Positions 11,041 through 23,860 are shown, counted from the first letter of the stretch. The stretch is DNA of 64,000 nt from Nitzschia sp. DOCU1 (GCA_951394045.1 OX595986.1:2137534-2201533), one strand, 5' to 3'. Notes: generated by a model not told the origin, from the sequence alone. Translations and numbers: made by a program.

Positions 11041-12208
11041 TTGGATCTACAGTGCCAAAATGAAGGGGTTGGTGGATGCCGAAACGAGTATTCGCTTCTT
11101 GGGTGTTCCTGGAGAGTACTGTACAACGTTGACGAGACCATTTTTGAGGCCCCACCCATCGTGACACCATCGGACGGCGATGGCGTACCAGACTTTACCT
11201 TCCATGTGTTGTCTCAGATGACCAAGACTAAACTTCGAGAGTCCGACCACCGTGCTCGTCGGGGCATTCATTATGAAATCGGCATGTGGCATTGAATGTC
11301 GCCATTACATGGGCGAGAGTCATATTCGTGGAGGTCGGTATTTTCAAGCTAGGAAGGGTGGGCTAGTTGGCGATTTGATCAATTGGATGCACGGCCATCT
11401 GCAAAATTGTTCTTTTTGCCCTCCAGAAACAAAGCAAAAATACCTCCAGACTCTGAAAGAATTATACAACGCAAGACAGTAGAAAAATTGCAACATCGAA
11501 ACTGTTGGAACGGATTTGGAAGCTGGTGGCGACTGATACCAATGACAACCTCCATGCTTTGCTTGGAAACAACACTTCCACGCCGACACCTTCTCCCCTG
11601 CTAACACGCCTGGACTGGACTTCGAACATGACCTATCTCAATCAGCTTGACAAGAAAGAGTGGCACGGTAAAAAGGTCATAATGCTTTCTGGACCCTTTC
11701 AAAATCAATCCGGCCAGGTTGAAAAGTGGCGTGGGGACTGGGTGACCGTCCGCCTACAGAATGAGAATGGGTGTTTGGATGAGATCATGTCCCGTTTGGA
11801 GAAGGACTGTCAAAAATGACTGTGTATCAAGATTGATAACGCCACTCGGTCTGTTCTTCTCAACCGCAGAGCCTTTGATTTGCGCCTACTCGGTGATTCC
11901 GAGATTGTTTCGAGTTGGAGAAAGACAGCGCCACAACAATTCTCAGAAGGGTTAGCAATAACAATCTGGACAAGGAGGAATTGGAGGCTATTGTTGCACC
12001 GGTGGACGATGTGTGCTCGGAAAACACTTTCCCACATGCGTTCCTTCTGCTCTCGCAGATGACGAAATGTATACTAAGTCCTAAAGGTCGCAAATCGACC
12101 AAAGAAGTCGACCTACATGGCCTTTCCTGTATCCATTGTTTCCCTTGTGGTGGTTGTCGCATTTTTAGAATTCAGGGGCCAATTTACAAAAAAATTATGT
12201 GTTCATGA
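11041..12208 (+). pseudogene. Two tandem decayed copies of a diatom CRHC-domain gene
   Basis: Frames at 11041-11295 and 11252-11482 together read as one domain interrupted by a frameshift near 11280: FTFHVLSQMTK, RARRGIHYEIG, then CGIECRHYMGES, GGRYFQA, HLQNCSFCPPETKQKYLQTLKEL. I recall this order (acidic/RK linker, CRHC, GRYF, HL..C..CP.E) from a Cys/His domain of many diatom proteins. A second divergent copy lies at 11915-12208 (FLLLSQMTKC, HGLSCIHC, GCRIF). Between them 11505-11819 encodes IWKLVATDTNDN and a KOW-like GKKVIMLSGPF segment. The frames change several times and no splice sites repair the first break, so decay is more likely than introns. Function of the family is unknown; metal binding is inferred from the Cys/His spacing. 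Confidence 0.5.
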
Positions 12209-12286
12209 GGCAGATACATAATTATCTCGCCGCGGGTGTTTTGGGATCAACTCGGCTGTTTCTCTTTGTCCGATTTAGTTCCAAAA

Positions 12287-12395
12287 CATTCCACAAAAGG
12301 GGCAAAAAACCGGGTGCGGTACACGTCGCTCTACCAGGGGTCGCTGGTTATGTCGGTCAATGGCGGATCTCGTTGAAAGCGGGTCCTTTCAGGTT
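12287..12395 (+). repeat. Left arm of a dispersed inverted repeat
   Basis: This ~105-bp sequence, beginning at CATTCCACAAAAGGGGC and running through CTACCAGGGGTCGCTGGTTA to GCGGGTCCTTTCAGG, matches the reverse complement of 14694-14806 at roughly 80 percent by eye. The arms are about 2.3 kb apart. Confidence 0.7.
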
Positions 12396-12720
12396 CTTTA
12401 AATAAAATAGAAGCGAATTCACCCGATCAGTGGAGAGTGTTGTACTTTTCTTGTATGAAAAAAGTGTTCATATTCATGCTAGATCGGACCTGATTTTCCG
12501 GATCATCGAAAACCTCACTGCATACCGAGGCTGGGTTTCTCAACATTATGCGGAGCGTGGAAGAGGAGGAGGTACTGCCAATCCAATTAGGGGCTCTCTC
12601 TCCCTTGCACTGTATTGGGGGGAGATCTAGAAGAAGTGCCTCGATAAGTGAGATCCATAAAGAAACGAGGAATGCTCACGACACACCATGGTGTGCTGAC
12701 GGCCCGTTGCAGTTGGGGGC

Positions 12721-13076
12721 AGCTAGTAAATGAATGTGCCAGGATTTTAAGCCTGAAGCGCTGCGTCGAAACTTTAGTCAACCTTTGAATCAACCTTATT
12801 AGGACACGCTGCTTTGCTATTTTCGTGGCTGATGATTGCTGCTCGATGATGCGGACTCGTCTTCGCCGTTTCGCGGTGGATAGCATGGCGGCTAGTAAAT
12901 GAATGTGCCAGGGCCAGAAGATTAAAGCGCTGCGTCGGAACTTTAGTCAACCTTTGAATCAACCTATCAGGAAAACATACACGCTGCTTTGCTTTTTTCG
13001 TGACTGATGATTGCTGCTCGATGATGCCACCAGGAGGGCTCATCTTCGCCGTTTCGCGTTGGATAATATTCATGTC
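12721..13076. repeat. Tandem repeat, two units of about 170-185 bp
   Basis: Unit 1 starts at about 12722 and unit 2 at about 12892, both with CTAGTAAATGAATGTGCCAG. They share CGCTGCGTCGRAACTTTAGT, ACGCTGCTTTGCT and GATGATTGCTGCTCGATGAT and end in CTTCGCCGTTTCGCG. A third, partial and more diverged unit lies at 13405-13535 (CACGCTGCTTTGCTC ... CGACGATGCCACCAGG). Short frames across it are by-products. Confidence 0.8.
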
Positions 13077-14693
13077 TCGTTTCCATTTTAGCCACGAATT
13101 GAGTGCTTCGGGAATCTATCACTTAGTCAACAACCATTTTCAATTAATTAACCCAAACAATCTGATCGCAACTGGAATGCATGGACACCGGAAGCAAGAA
13201 ACTACGATCAATGGGCAGAACGCGTCGAAAATTTACCGTCGCGAAAAACACATCCAAACCATACAAATACCGATGGCGGGAATTATTCCGACGACACGTA
13301 AAAAATCCAATACACAAAACCCTAACCTGGAGGTACTGGCTAAATATAGTGTTGAAATAGGCGTGCACTCTCTCTCTCTCTCTTTCTCTCTTGTCGAATT
13401 TTCACGCTGCTTTGCTCTATTTGTGCTATGTGAGCACAGCACACCCCACTGGGCACTTCACCACAAATCCCGCGGCTAATCGCTGCCCGACGATGCCACC
13501 AGGGTATCATCTTCGCCCTTTCACGTTGGATACAATGCATCACTCGGTTCCGTTCCGCCACGAAAGTGATTGAGCAGATGTGAATACAATTTCATTCAAC
13601 CAGCCACCAGGTACTTCTTCTGTTTCCTTCGATTGGATTTTTGCACTATACTTCTTCCTTCTTCGCTTATTACCTCATTGACCTCCTCCCCATCTTCCCG
13701 ATAAGATTTTAATTTTTGATTTCCCTAGTGGGTTATATAAAAAATAAACAATCGGCATTTTGCTGAGTACAGAAAGAATCCAAATCGATTTTTCAAAAAT
13801 GAAGTAATGCAAAAATATCGGTGGTGATGGTTTTGTTGCTCAACCCTAATCGTCGACTCGTTTTATAATCGTTAAGCCTTGAATCCTCCGCAAACTTATG
13901 TTGCAAAATCTAACGGTTGTGCTGCGAGCATTTGTCTTTTGTTGGGTCGACACTTGGCCTTTTCCTGCAACAATGGGGGCGGAGACAAAACTGATCAAAT
14001 TATCTAGATGACACAAAAGTTTGCGGTATAAATTAACGCAATCGTGACTGCCGCCTACAGGTCTTCATGAATAATCGTAATTATGCTTCTACATCTGGTC
14101 ATCACGCCCATGTTTGACTGCGCGAATGCGCTCTTTATTATCCAAAATATAATGACGATTGTAATACTTACAGTAGGCTTGGGATGATCAGCCGTTCGAC
14201 CTGCAGTCTCCCCCTCAATTTGTACTCAAATAGACCCATAATCTGTACTCTACAAAAGAGCCTCGCATCGTTAGCGCTATCGAACAAAATTTAACTCTCC
14301 ATAGGGCCTTGTGTTCATACTCTAAAATTATTGCTTTGACAATTATGTCCTCTCTTTCGAACAGTAAAATATTGAACTCCGGGAATGTGCTTCAGATCAA
14401 AACACAAAGTGATTTTTCGTAGAGCTACAAAAAGAACCAGTGCTATTAAACAACGACCCAAATGGCGGCCTGAGCAAAGCAGACGGCATGGCAAACTTTT
14501 GACCATGGCTGTACCTGTGAGCTCACTACCCGAACTTGTTCGAAGAGAGTTACAGAAATTTGGAACTGAAATGGCAGAGAAACAGGAGTTTGATGCTGCC
14601 GATCATTTTCACATTTTCATCGAGCCGGCCTTGCCTACGGCGCGCCGTAGGATTCTACTCGATGCTCAAATCGACAGACCGTCAACAAAGCAA

Positions 14694-14806
14694 CCTCAAG
14701 GACCCACTTTCAACCAGATCCGGGGATTGACCGACATAACCAGTAACCCCTGGTAGAGCCGGGAGGTGTATCACACCCTTTTTTTGCCCCTTTTGTGGAA
14801 GGATCT
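14694..14806 (-). repeat. Right arm of the dispersed inverted repeat
   Basis: Reverse complement of the repeat at 12287-12395. Shared blocks are CCACAAAAGGGGCAAAAAA, CTCTACCAGGGG and GGTTATGTCGGTCAAT (minus-strand reading). No target duplication is visible, so it is either an ancient element pair or two independent copies of a short repeat. Confidence 0.7.
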
Positions 14807-15339
14807 GGACCTGAAACGGACAACCAGAAACCGCCGAGTTGATCCAAAACACCCGTGGCCATCGTCGTCGACCGTCGACGGTGACCCGTACAAGCCCGGG
14901 ACCCCCGATAGCCCACCGCGCAAAAGGCTGTGCAGGCTGGCGTACCCCACGAGCCGGGCAATCGATGACGCCCAGAGAATATCTGCAAAAAAGACACTTG
15001 AAGTGCATGCAGACGCAGGCTATTAAACCGTAGCTTTTAAAACTACTAGCGCGAACCCTCCCCCCTAAGTGTAAAATCTTGTATAAATTTAACGCTTGCA
15101 AAAACGTACATTTGCATGAGCTAAAGCAGACCATTTCTTTGATGATTCAGACGTTTGCTCGGATCAATTGATTTTTAAAATTGTCCATAGGTTTCGAAAA
15201 ATACACACATGCCAACCTTTTCTTTTGAAACAGGAGAAATCTCTCAAGGCCCCATGCATGCTTTTCTTTTGAAATGGAACAGGCTTCAAATCTTTTCTTG
15301 GGTTCCTGAATTGCTTTCTAAGCTCTATTTTGACCAATT

Positions 15340-15567
15340 GTACTAGCGCAAGGCCCCATGTTCAGGTCTGAAAGCATTCACATATGCGATGAATAACTAA
15401 TTGCTACAAATTAACAAATGAGATTACTTATTGACAAATCGAGATTGCTTTCTGAATTTTTCTAATGTATTTCACTAGCTCAAAGCCCCGTATTCAGGTC
15501 TCACAGCATATCCGATGAATAACTAATTTCTACAAATCCAGAAATGAGATTACTTATTGACAAAGAG
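15340..15567. repeat. Diverged direct repeat, period about 127 bp
   Basis: Two copies of a ~90-bp segment: CAAGGCCCCATGTTCAGGTC ... GATGAATAACTAATTGCTAC ... GAGATTACTTATTGACAAA and CAAAGCCCCGTATTCAGGTC ... GATGAATAACTAATTTCTAC ... GAGATTACTTATTGACAAA. Non-coding. Confidence 0.8.
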
Positions 15568-17935
15568 GCTCTCCAAAGTGTCACTACCTTGACATTCTAA
15601 TACAACCGAAACATTTTGAGGGCTTTTTCCTTCATTAGCGACAATCTGTCCATTTTATACGTTGTCTATCAGGCTGCTCTCGGGCAATGAAGGACGCTTT
15701 TATATCGGCAAGCGGCACTTGAAACCACAGATTTGTTGTCTTCACACTTAAAAATAAGGTGAGAAATAGCATACCAAAGGTCTTTCAGTGTGAAAAAATC
15801 GTGAATAATGCGATTGCCTCCCTCCGTTCTCTCTTTCTCTGGGGTTCGCTTCATTTATGAAAGAAGCTTCGCTCCGAGGATCATTCCCATCCTGCCACAG
15901 AGGGCGGATCACATTACGAACTTGGTTTCGTACCTTCCTTATCACAACCTTAACAACCAATATCATAAACCACTCTTAACGTTCCATATCGGCAGTATTC
16001 ATTAGGTGATCTATCGCCTCTTCGTGCCTGTAACTGCAATCGCTTTAGAAGTCGTTGTTAGATAGACCACGCTAGAGAAAATAGAAGTGGCGATTATTTT
16101 AAGCTTCTATGATAAATCAACTTAAAAGTTCCGATCTGAAGGTATAACTAGACTATGATAAAAATGAAATTCTATGAAATCCTGCTAATTCTTTCAAAGG
16201 AAAGTATTTTCAAGCCTATCATGTGAGTGTTGAATCCTAATGAGGGATAGGGGTTGAGCCAAGTGTAGGAGGCTCATCAATTGCTGCGTGGTCTATCATC
16301 TATGAGTACATATACCCCATTTGCAATCGCTAATCCGTTGAAAAAGATAACACTTCTTTGGAAATCATTCTAGGTTAGGACATAGACTTCCCACTTCGAA
16401 GGATCAAAGACTGCTTGATGCGCTTTTCTACAATCAAATATGATGCATAGTGGGTCATTTCCTCACCGGCAATAAAAACCATGGGAGGGGGCTTGATATT
16501 TTCAAGGCCCGCCTTGTTTTTTCTTTGTCATTGACGCCTTGAATCTCATATCAAGAGTCAAATAGTATATCCTATATTCTGAGACGTAAACAATACCAGA
16601 TCAGACTACGTAGTGCATTAATTTAAGAAATTATTTCTCGGGTTTTCGGTCCATACAAATGAACATATGGTAAGAATGTAAGATAGCAGCATTTGGCGGT
16701 ATAACTTTGAGCGTCTTTTTTTCTCTACCGACGAAAAAACTGAGAAGCTTTAAAAATGATATCCCGCGGCGAATTCGAAAGCGATCGATTTGGAGAGCAA
16801 TAATTTGATTCTTGAATCTATTTAATAATGAATTGGACGACATGTGAATGCTTTATCCCCCTTATGGCAAACTAGAGACCGTAGTCTCTATCTCGTTGCC
16901 CGGCGATTACAATTGTTTGGCCAGCTTGATCGAATTTGCTTACCTTTCAGATTTTGGCCTAGGTGCTGGTGAGAAAAAACAGTTCAAAAGAAAAAATATA
17001 TTCAATTCAAGATTCAAAAGTGAGGAAAACCAGATCAGGAAAATTTTTAAGCTAAAAATTTTGAGGGAAAGTTAGGAGCATTATGTATTCGGCGGGAATG
17101 GTGCACTGATTGAAACCAACCAAGAATTTTTACGATGTAATGTATCGTGACCCTTGTGTTTCAGTTACTAGTTGCAAAATTTAAGCCACAAATTGCTACC
17201 ATGACAAATTTGAGTCCGTTTCGTCTTGCCATCGTCGTTTGTTGCTTGCGAACACTTGTTAAGCTGTCTTTCAGATGGAGACCTGGCCTGTTTGGTTGTT
17301 CCGCCAATATATCCTTTCCCACCGGGTACTGTGTGCACCCTTATGATTTCTCTGGGTAGAGATTCTGGGTACGTCGCCGCTCTTGAGATTTTTCTTTCCA
17401 TAGGCAAAATTATCTCTGGATCAATTAGGAGCTGGCCTGTTTGGTTGCTCCTTGACCGTACTTATCATTTTGTAAAGAGCGGAAAGTGGAAATATGATAT
17501 CTCAGCTCCTTTATGTTTTCACATTTTACTGAGTACCATGCTGGATATGGCGTCCTAGAGATTGTTTCCTGGAGGTTTTGTATCATCTAATGAGTGAAGC
17601 AAAGCAATAATTGTACACATATAGAAACATAAAATATGCCATTTTACGACGATAACGAGTAGACACGTCTAACCCTAACAGGGAGTCACGCTGCACTAGC
17701 AGAGGATAAAGTTATTTCCGAAATGAAAACGGGACTTCTAAGTCAGCCATAGGAGTGTGTGTGTAGTGGCAGACGATGAGGAATCGGCACCAATAAGTTG
17801 CACCGCCATCTTGAAAACGCAAGGATGCACAAATTGGAACGACGACCTTTGCTACGTCAGGACATATGGCTGTTCAAGCTGACGAATCCTCGACATCTTC
17901 GAAAACAGTGTGCTACTACTTACTCGTACGATAAA

Positions 17936-19021
17936 TTAAAGCCCAGTCAAGAACTCCTTCCCGAGGGCATTCAATTTGTTCACAGCCATGATTGTTGACA
18001 CTGCAGCTTTGAATTTTCGCTTCGCGTTGAACCTCTTGAACTCCTGGAGGTTGACACCTAAGTCCTTTTTGGCTAAAGAAGCGTCGTCTCCCTTAATCCA
18101 GGAGTTTTGAAGGGCCCCTGGAGCGTCTAGACGCGTTTTGGGGTCTACTGTGAGGAGGGAAGAAATCAGATCCTTTGCTTCGGCTGATACCGTGCCCCAA
18201 TACTCCTCATGAAACTCGTACTCCCCTCTCCTGATCTTTCTAAAAAGGTCTCTTTGCGTGCTTTCGATGAACGGAGGATAACCTCCAAGAAGAATGTAGA
18301 GAATTACGCCCACGGACCACATGTCTGCTCGTTGGTCGTAAGGTGTCCCCTCTAGGATTTCCGGTGCGACGTAGCCAGGGGTCCCGCATTGAGTAGTCAA
18401 TGACGACTCTTCGTAGACTTTCTTGGCGAATCCGAAGTCCGCAATCTTCACTGCAGAATCGTCATCTTTGCTCAGCAGCAAGAGGTTTTCGGGCTTTAGA
18501 TCCCGGTGGGCGACATGATTTTGGTGCATATAACCGACGGCTTCCAGAATGATCTTGCAAGTGTCACGGGCTTCTTTTTCATTGTAATATGCCTTTGCCA
18601 CAATTCTATCAAATAATTCACCCCCACTCATCTGTTCCATCACAAGGTAGTAAGTCGACGGCTCCGTGAAGAAATCATATAGACGAATAATATGAGCATG
18701 CTTCATTTCCATGAGAATTGCAACTTCGTCCAGCAACGCTGCCTCGTCCTCTTCTGACAACTTTTTGCGGTTGACACATTTTACTGCATATGAAACTGAG
18801 CTGTTGGACTTGTGAAAACCTTCCCGTACGGTAGAAAATGCACCGGTTCCAAGCTGCAATTTCGACAAATTTGTACTTTAGTGAGACTCGAGGACATCAG
18901 ATAGAAAACCTGAAAGCAAGCACCATGCAATTCTTACCACTCCCTTCAAACGGTAAAGCTCATCGAAGCGCATCCCACTTTTCGAGCTGGGCTCTGGTGT
19001 TTCTATAGGAGATTTGGTCAT
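17936..19021 (-). CDS. CaMK-family serine/threonine protein kinase
   Basis: Two exons, 19021-18938 and 18853-17936, joined over an 84-bp GT-AG intron in phase 0, give 333 aa. The first exon (28 codons, MTKSPIETP ... FDELYRLKGV) supplies the start of the ATP loop and the second continues LGTGAFSTV. Kinase motifs in order: GTGAFSTV loop, YAVKCV with the ATP-binding Lys, the alpha-C glutamate in LLDEVAIL, HRDLKPENLL catalytic loop, DFGFAKK, GTPGYVAPE, DMWSVGVILYILLGGYPPF. The body matches CaMK/DCLK kinases, ending with a short helix (FNAKRKFKAAVSTIMAVNKL) of the type that forms an autoinhibitory/calmodulin-binding segment. No EF-hands are present, so it is not a CDPK. Substrate unknown. Head-to-head with the next gene. 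Confidence 0.92.
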
Positions 19022-19747
19022 TTTACTGGCTTTCAACTTGGTCGAAAGGGCAGGGAGACAAAAATAATGGAAAATCTTTCGCCCTTTGAAGGCCTTGCAA
19101 TACGCTAGCTAGCGGAGGCCTGTAAGAATCTGTCTCGTGCAGAGTATCTAGATAGAGAGCCGCCAGAATAACATGGATTTCAAGCTTTCACAAATGAGAT
19201 TATCGCAAGTCCAGAACCAGTTTGACCCCGAAATACACAACCTTAGAGTTAATTCGTGCCGCGTTGGATGGATCTAATCGTCGGAGCGTGCAGCGAGTGA
19301 GTCTTTTGGTGCTGATGGGATGATGACCGGGCGCCGTTAAAAAAAAACCCGCCTCCTGCTTAGCATTACGTACTGCTGTACTAGTACGTGGTACATACTG
19401 TACCACTTACAGTACATCAGTCAAAAAAATGACCCGGGATACGAATGCCCGATGGACGACGACGCGGTGAGCGTTTTGGATCATTTTTATTTGCTACTCT
19501 AACTCTTCGTTCTTGCTTGGTCTGCACGAGAATGAACGATTTCTCTTCCAATAGCCAGTAGAGAAGGCTCGATCTCATCCCACGTGCAAAACTGATCGTT
19601 CAGCAAAACCCTGAACATTGAGCACGAGGTTGGGAAAATTCTCCATGAAAGTGAGATCAAAACGTTCCATCTTGGCTCCTCCGTTTTACTTGGTCCTGTT
19701 CCAGCGTGCCTAATATCAGATCGGCTGGATCCGGCTCTTTCGCTGTC
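19022..19747. other. Divergent promoter region between kinase and C1/C2 protein genes
   Basis: No gene supported. A perfect 8-bp inverted repeat, GTGGTACA-tac-TGTACCAC at 19388-19406, stands in a run of GTAC-containing words (19370-19415). It could be a cis-element for the bidirectional region, which is speculative. Confidence 0.4.
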
Positions 19748-22700
19748 ATGAATTTGAATCTTTCTCGGGAACTCGAGCCCCAAGATGACGATTCCGAGGA
19801 GTTCAAATTGCCCACCCCTCTTCCTGACTGGGATGACAACGAGCCCTTCGATCGATCGTTCAACCGATCGGGGGTATTCTACGTTCGGTTTGTTTGTGCG
19901 CAGAAACTGCCTTCCCCGGTGGGATCCAGCGTCGTCGGGGTCGCATCCCTGCCCCCGTTTGCAGGGAAAGTGAAAACGCATAGGTCAGCGGCTTATGCAA
20001 CGTATGACCATGGCGTGTGTGTACGATGGGACCGCTCCAGCGACGATGGGTTGTGCTCAATGGTTAACCCGTGGAATAATGAAGATTCACCGGTTCCCTC
20101 CATCAACATAGCCCTTTGCTTTAGTCCTTTGGGGATGGGGATACTTGACTTTACCATGTGTACTCTTCGCCTCTCTTGTGCTGTGCTTATGAAATCCCCG
20201 AAGGTTTGGAAGTCACAATGGTGCCAGGCCCTATTGCCGGAGTCCATGGTTGCTGATGATAATCCACTGATTAAATTGGAGGCCATGTTTGCGCCCACTG
20301 GTGCAGATTTGACCGTCGAACAGCCTGAGACCGCTGTGTCCTTGTCCCATTTTTCCTTGGAGAATCCAAAATCAGCCAACAAAGCGCCTGGAAAGTTTGC
20401 TAAGCAGGAGGCCTCCATGGGTATTGTTCAGTCCTCACCGGGCCTGTGTGATACTTCGTTAGAAGATCGCATATATGCCAAAAAGAACGACAATTCCACT
20501 TCCTCCCATTTACTTCGCGTGGCCTCCTTTTTTTTACCAAATGTGTGCCAAGTGTGTTCCACAATTTTGATAGGCAAAAACAAAGGATTTCGTTGTGAAG
20601 CGTGTTCCGTGGTGTGCTGTGCTGACTGTCGCCTTAATGTTGACCTTGAGCTTCCGTGTGGATCTAGCGAAGCTCGGGCAAGGGTGGAAAGATCAATTCA
20701 AAGCAAAATCTCGGTCGGCAACATATTATCTATCGTGGCACCAGATGAACGATACGCTAAGAAAGCACAAGATTCCTTGTTGAGTGAAAGTGCGCCAGCC
20801 GCTGGTGTGCCATCTGCCGTCCATAGCCAATGGCTTGGAAAAGGAATTGGATGCCTCAGGATAGAGTTCAAAAGGGCCTTCGTTTTTGACAGTCCGCTGC
20901 CGCCTGATGACAGCCCTGATAATGTTTTCTCTACAAGCCACCCAGTGCGAGAAGGAGAGTACTACGCCCGGATCACTTCGTCTGTCGATGCTACAAAAAG
21001 TGGGAGAACGAGACCCATATATTCAGGGAGTCCCCATTTCAACTCGAAGGAAATGGAGTTTTTAGTGTAAGTGCAACAACATGCTACATTTCCTTGCGAG
21101 CTGTGATTTCTAAAGACCTCGTTTCTAGCTCGCACTATGGTGAGGAATTTCGTCTTGATTGTGTGGAGGTGAAAACCGACGAGGTGGTTGGGTCGGCTCT
21201 GCTATCAACCCATGGGATCTTACAGAACCAGCGTGACGAGTTTGTTGAGCATAATGGAGCATCTTTGTTTCAATTTTTTCGGGGTCCTCTATTGGAGAAG
21301 GGGAAACGTACCATGAAAGTCCCATTTCGTCGGGGTGTAAAAAATGTGTTCGGGCTAGACTTTTACGTCCCTTCGCAACAACGGGCTCTTGAATTTGTAG
21401 GACAAGAGTCTGAGAAAGGTCAGTCATTTATGTGTTGGCCTGGCAGTTACTTTATTTCATCTTCCCTCACAATTGTGACTTTACTAGGAGCGATCAGTGG
21501 GTGGCTGGAAATAAGGCTTGGGCTAGAAGAATGGGTTGACTTATTGTATAACCGGAGCAAACCTTTGGTATGCCCGGAGCGACCACCTGATGAGTTTAAC
21601 ACCGCAACCTTCCAGGCGCATATGAACCGTGTAAGAATACTATATGAGGAATTGTCCTCTATTTTCGAAGCTTACAGCTATATGGTGGGTTGGAATAATC
21701 CAGTTTTGACTGGGTCGATTTTTGCCTTCTGCGTTTGGCTTTGTGTCAAAATGGACATGGAATTCATTGGGAGGTATGTCTACGTTTAGCCTGGTGTCTT
21801 GGTTTTGAAACAACTTTGTGGTGTGCCTTCTCATGGTGGCTATGGTAGCCTTCCAGCGTTTGCTCTTGTTCTAGCGTCGATTTTTTGTTCCACCCGACGA
21901 ACCATGAAGGGAAGAAAAGAACCGTTCATTAAAAGGGAAATAGAGGCATCCCGTAAGGTAGGGTGACTCTCGTGTGGTTTTGATTTGATCACCAAAGTTG
22001 CTAATGTTTGCTTAGGCTGGCCAAGTCTCGATAGGTTACGCCATTCATCGGCCAGTGGGCGAAATAAGTGTCTCTGTCCGTAAGGGGCGTGCGCTTCTTT
22101 CACGGGATCTGGGTATACCAGGAAAGGCTTCGTGCAGTGTGTTCTATGACCCGTTACGAATGGCGGCATCACAAAACGCGCGCGCTAGAATTCTTGAATA
22201 CGACAAAGCAGCGGACTCTTTGCATTATATTGGTCGCACAACAGCCGTGCTTTCGTCTGACCCAGATTTTCACGAACATTTTCCAAGTGTCGAGAACATG
22301 CGAATTCGCCAAGTGCTTCGTAGAGCGGAAAGCTTCCCAGCCGATGGATATGAACCCTCAACGTCGTCATTAACATTTCCCGTGTTGCAGCCTCTCGAAA
22401 TCAAAGGACGGAGACGTGACGCAAACGGCCTCATTCTGGATGGAACCTTGAAAGGTTGGGAGACATCTAGTGGTGCCATAGTGGTTCAGGTCAGGGTTGC
22501 ACCTTTTGACCAGATGTTTGGTGAGGTTGTCATACCATTCTCGCAACTTGTTGGTAAGGGCGAAATCAGCGGTTGGTTTGAGGTCTTAGAAGCTGGGACA
22601 AAGAATCTTGCTCCTGTCCGGGACCACGATTCCTCTGAGAACGAAATAGATATTCCACGCATCGAAGTCTGGATGAAATGGGATCCGCCTAGAGAAAATC

Positions 22701-23860
22701 TTGGACAAGAAGAATCGAAGGCCGTGCAGGAAGAGCTTCTGAGAATGAATCAGATTGCAAAACAAACCCAATTCGACATCGTCGGGACCTCGTTGGGCGC
22801 AGTCAACACTGCTCTTGGTAAGTGCCTGTTACGCTCCATCGCTTTTGAACAGATCATTCTAACCCTGCAAGACGACAGGTCTTGGCGAAAATTTCCAATT
22901 GGTCCAAAATTCTGTCGGGGGTATTCTTGACTCGATTGAGATTGCGATTAATCTTTTCAATTTCACGGTAATTAGTTGTTGGATGCTCTCGCACAGTGTT
23001 GCTGAATGCAAATTCATGGTCTTCCGTTATTTGCCCTACCCAGGACCCGTTCAAGTCATCTATGGTTTTCATCGTATTGTTTGTCGTTTCCCTGGTACTG
23101 GCACTGGTGCCTACTAGATACATCGCGCTTCTTCTGGTAATGGTATGTGAAATGTTGCGGTTCTTCTGGTCTAATATGGGTGCATTCTCACGAAAATTGC
23201 AAGGGTCAATTTGGTACCACATTCATCAATCGGTATGGCGATGCAGCAAGATGGGTGTTCGGGTCTATGCGAAGTGCAAATGCTCCCCAGCGGGTAGTGA
23301 ACATTCCGGACTCGACGCGTGGTGGAGAATCGCCCGCTTGCCTTCAGATGTGGTTGACAAACGGGCTTCGTAGCTTGCCAACGATCGAAGACCTACGGAG
23401 GGCGTATTTTTGGGAGGCCAGGAGGTTAGGTGCAAAGGAGAATGAGAAATATGCAGCAGAGAGGCGAGAAGTAAGACTGCAGCATCTGTGGAAGGCGCGC
23501 TGGTATTCCACAGTTGAAATCCTGGTGGATCGTGAAAAGGTGTCGGCAGGAGACTGTGCAGCGCAATGGACGCGCTCGTTTGCGGTAGTTGAAGGTCGGC
23601 GCTTTGTCTTTTGGGAAAGTCTCTTGGCATTCGATAACGGTGAGTTAGGAACCAGCCTTAGTTTGAGTGGACACTCCGGGATCACAAATCCCTCGCCCGT
23701 CGAAATAAGAGAAATCCCGGAGGGTGCTGTAAGCCGTGCGGTCACGATTTTCGGGAAGGGACCAACGGGACAACAACGAATGACAATGATTTTGCCAGAT
23801 ACCTCTTCCAAAGCTGCTCTCGAGAAGGTGATGTTGGAAGTTGGGCAAAAAGACGATTGA
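19748..23860 (+). CDS. C1/C2-domain, multi-spanning membrane protein with PH-like C-terminus (MCTP-like)
   Basis: Seven exons whose splice phases all match: 19748-21066, 21129-21773, 21849-21957, 22016-22817, 22879-22967, 23044-23142, 23204-23860; 3720 nt, 1239 aa. Residues about 253-303 form a C1-like zinc finger (H...CQVC...CEACSVVCCADC...C). C2-like segments follow at about 350-500 (SHYGEEFRLDC) and 692-890 (GEISVSVRKGRALL ... WFEVLEAG). Hydrophobic segments lie at about 545-570, 630-670 and 992-1018 (MVFIVLFVVSLVLALVP), with the WNNP and VQNSVGGILD motifs reminiscent of the C-terminal domain of multiple-C2 transmembrane proteins. The last ~130 residues (KARWYSTVEILVD ... WTRSFAVVEGRRFVFWES) look like a PH domain. 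It is probably a lipid- or Ca2+-responsive ER/contact-site protein. Start is the first ATG after a GTG-led extension. Domain order is unusual. Confidence 0.8.

Larger units (their letters stand above)
12209..17935. other. 5.7-kb gene-free region with dispersed and tandem repeats
   Basis: No coherent gene is found. The DNA becomes AT-rich after about 13,570. It holds one inverted repeat pair, a tandem repeat, a diverged direct repeat (listed separately) and a CT-rich microsatellite at about 13,366-13,390. A 123-codon frame at 14385-14756 overlaps one repeat arm and is not supported. The region probably consists of old, unrecognisable mobile DNA. Confidence 0.5.

Noticed and set aside
14385..14756. 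123-codon plus-strand frame in the repeat-rich region
   Set aside because: Its end lies in the inverted repeat arm, and no domain, signal or splice context supports it.
17270..17350. Possible third copy of the 12287/14694 repeat
   Set aside because: Only scattered short matches (such as the CACCGGGTAC region) on inspection; not distinguishable from chance.
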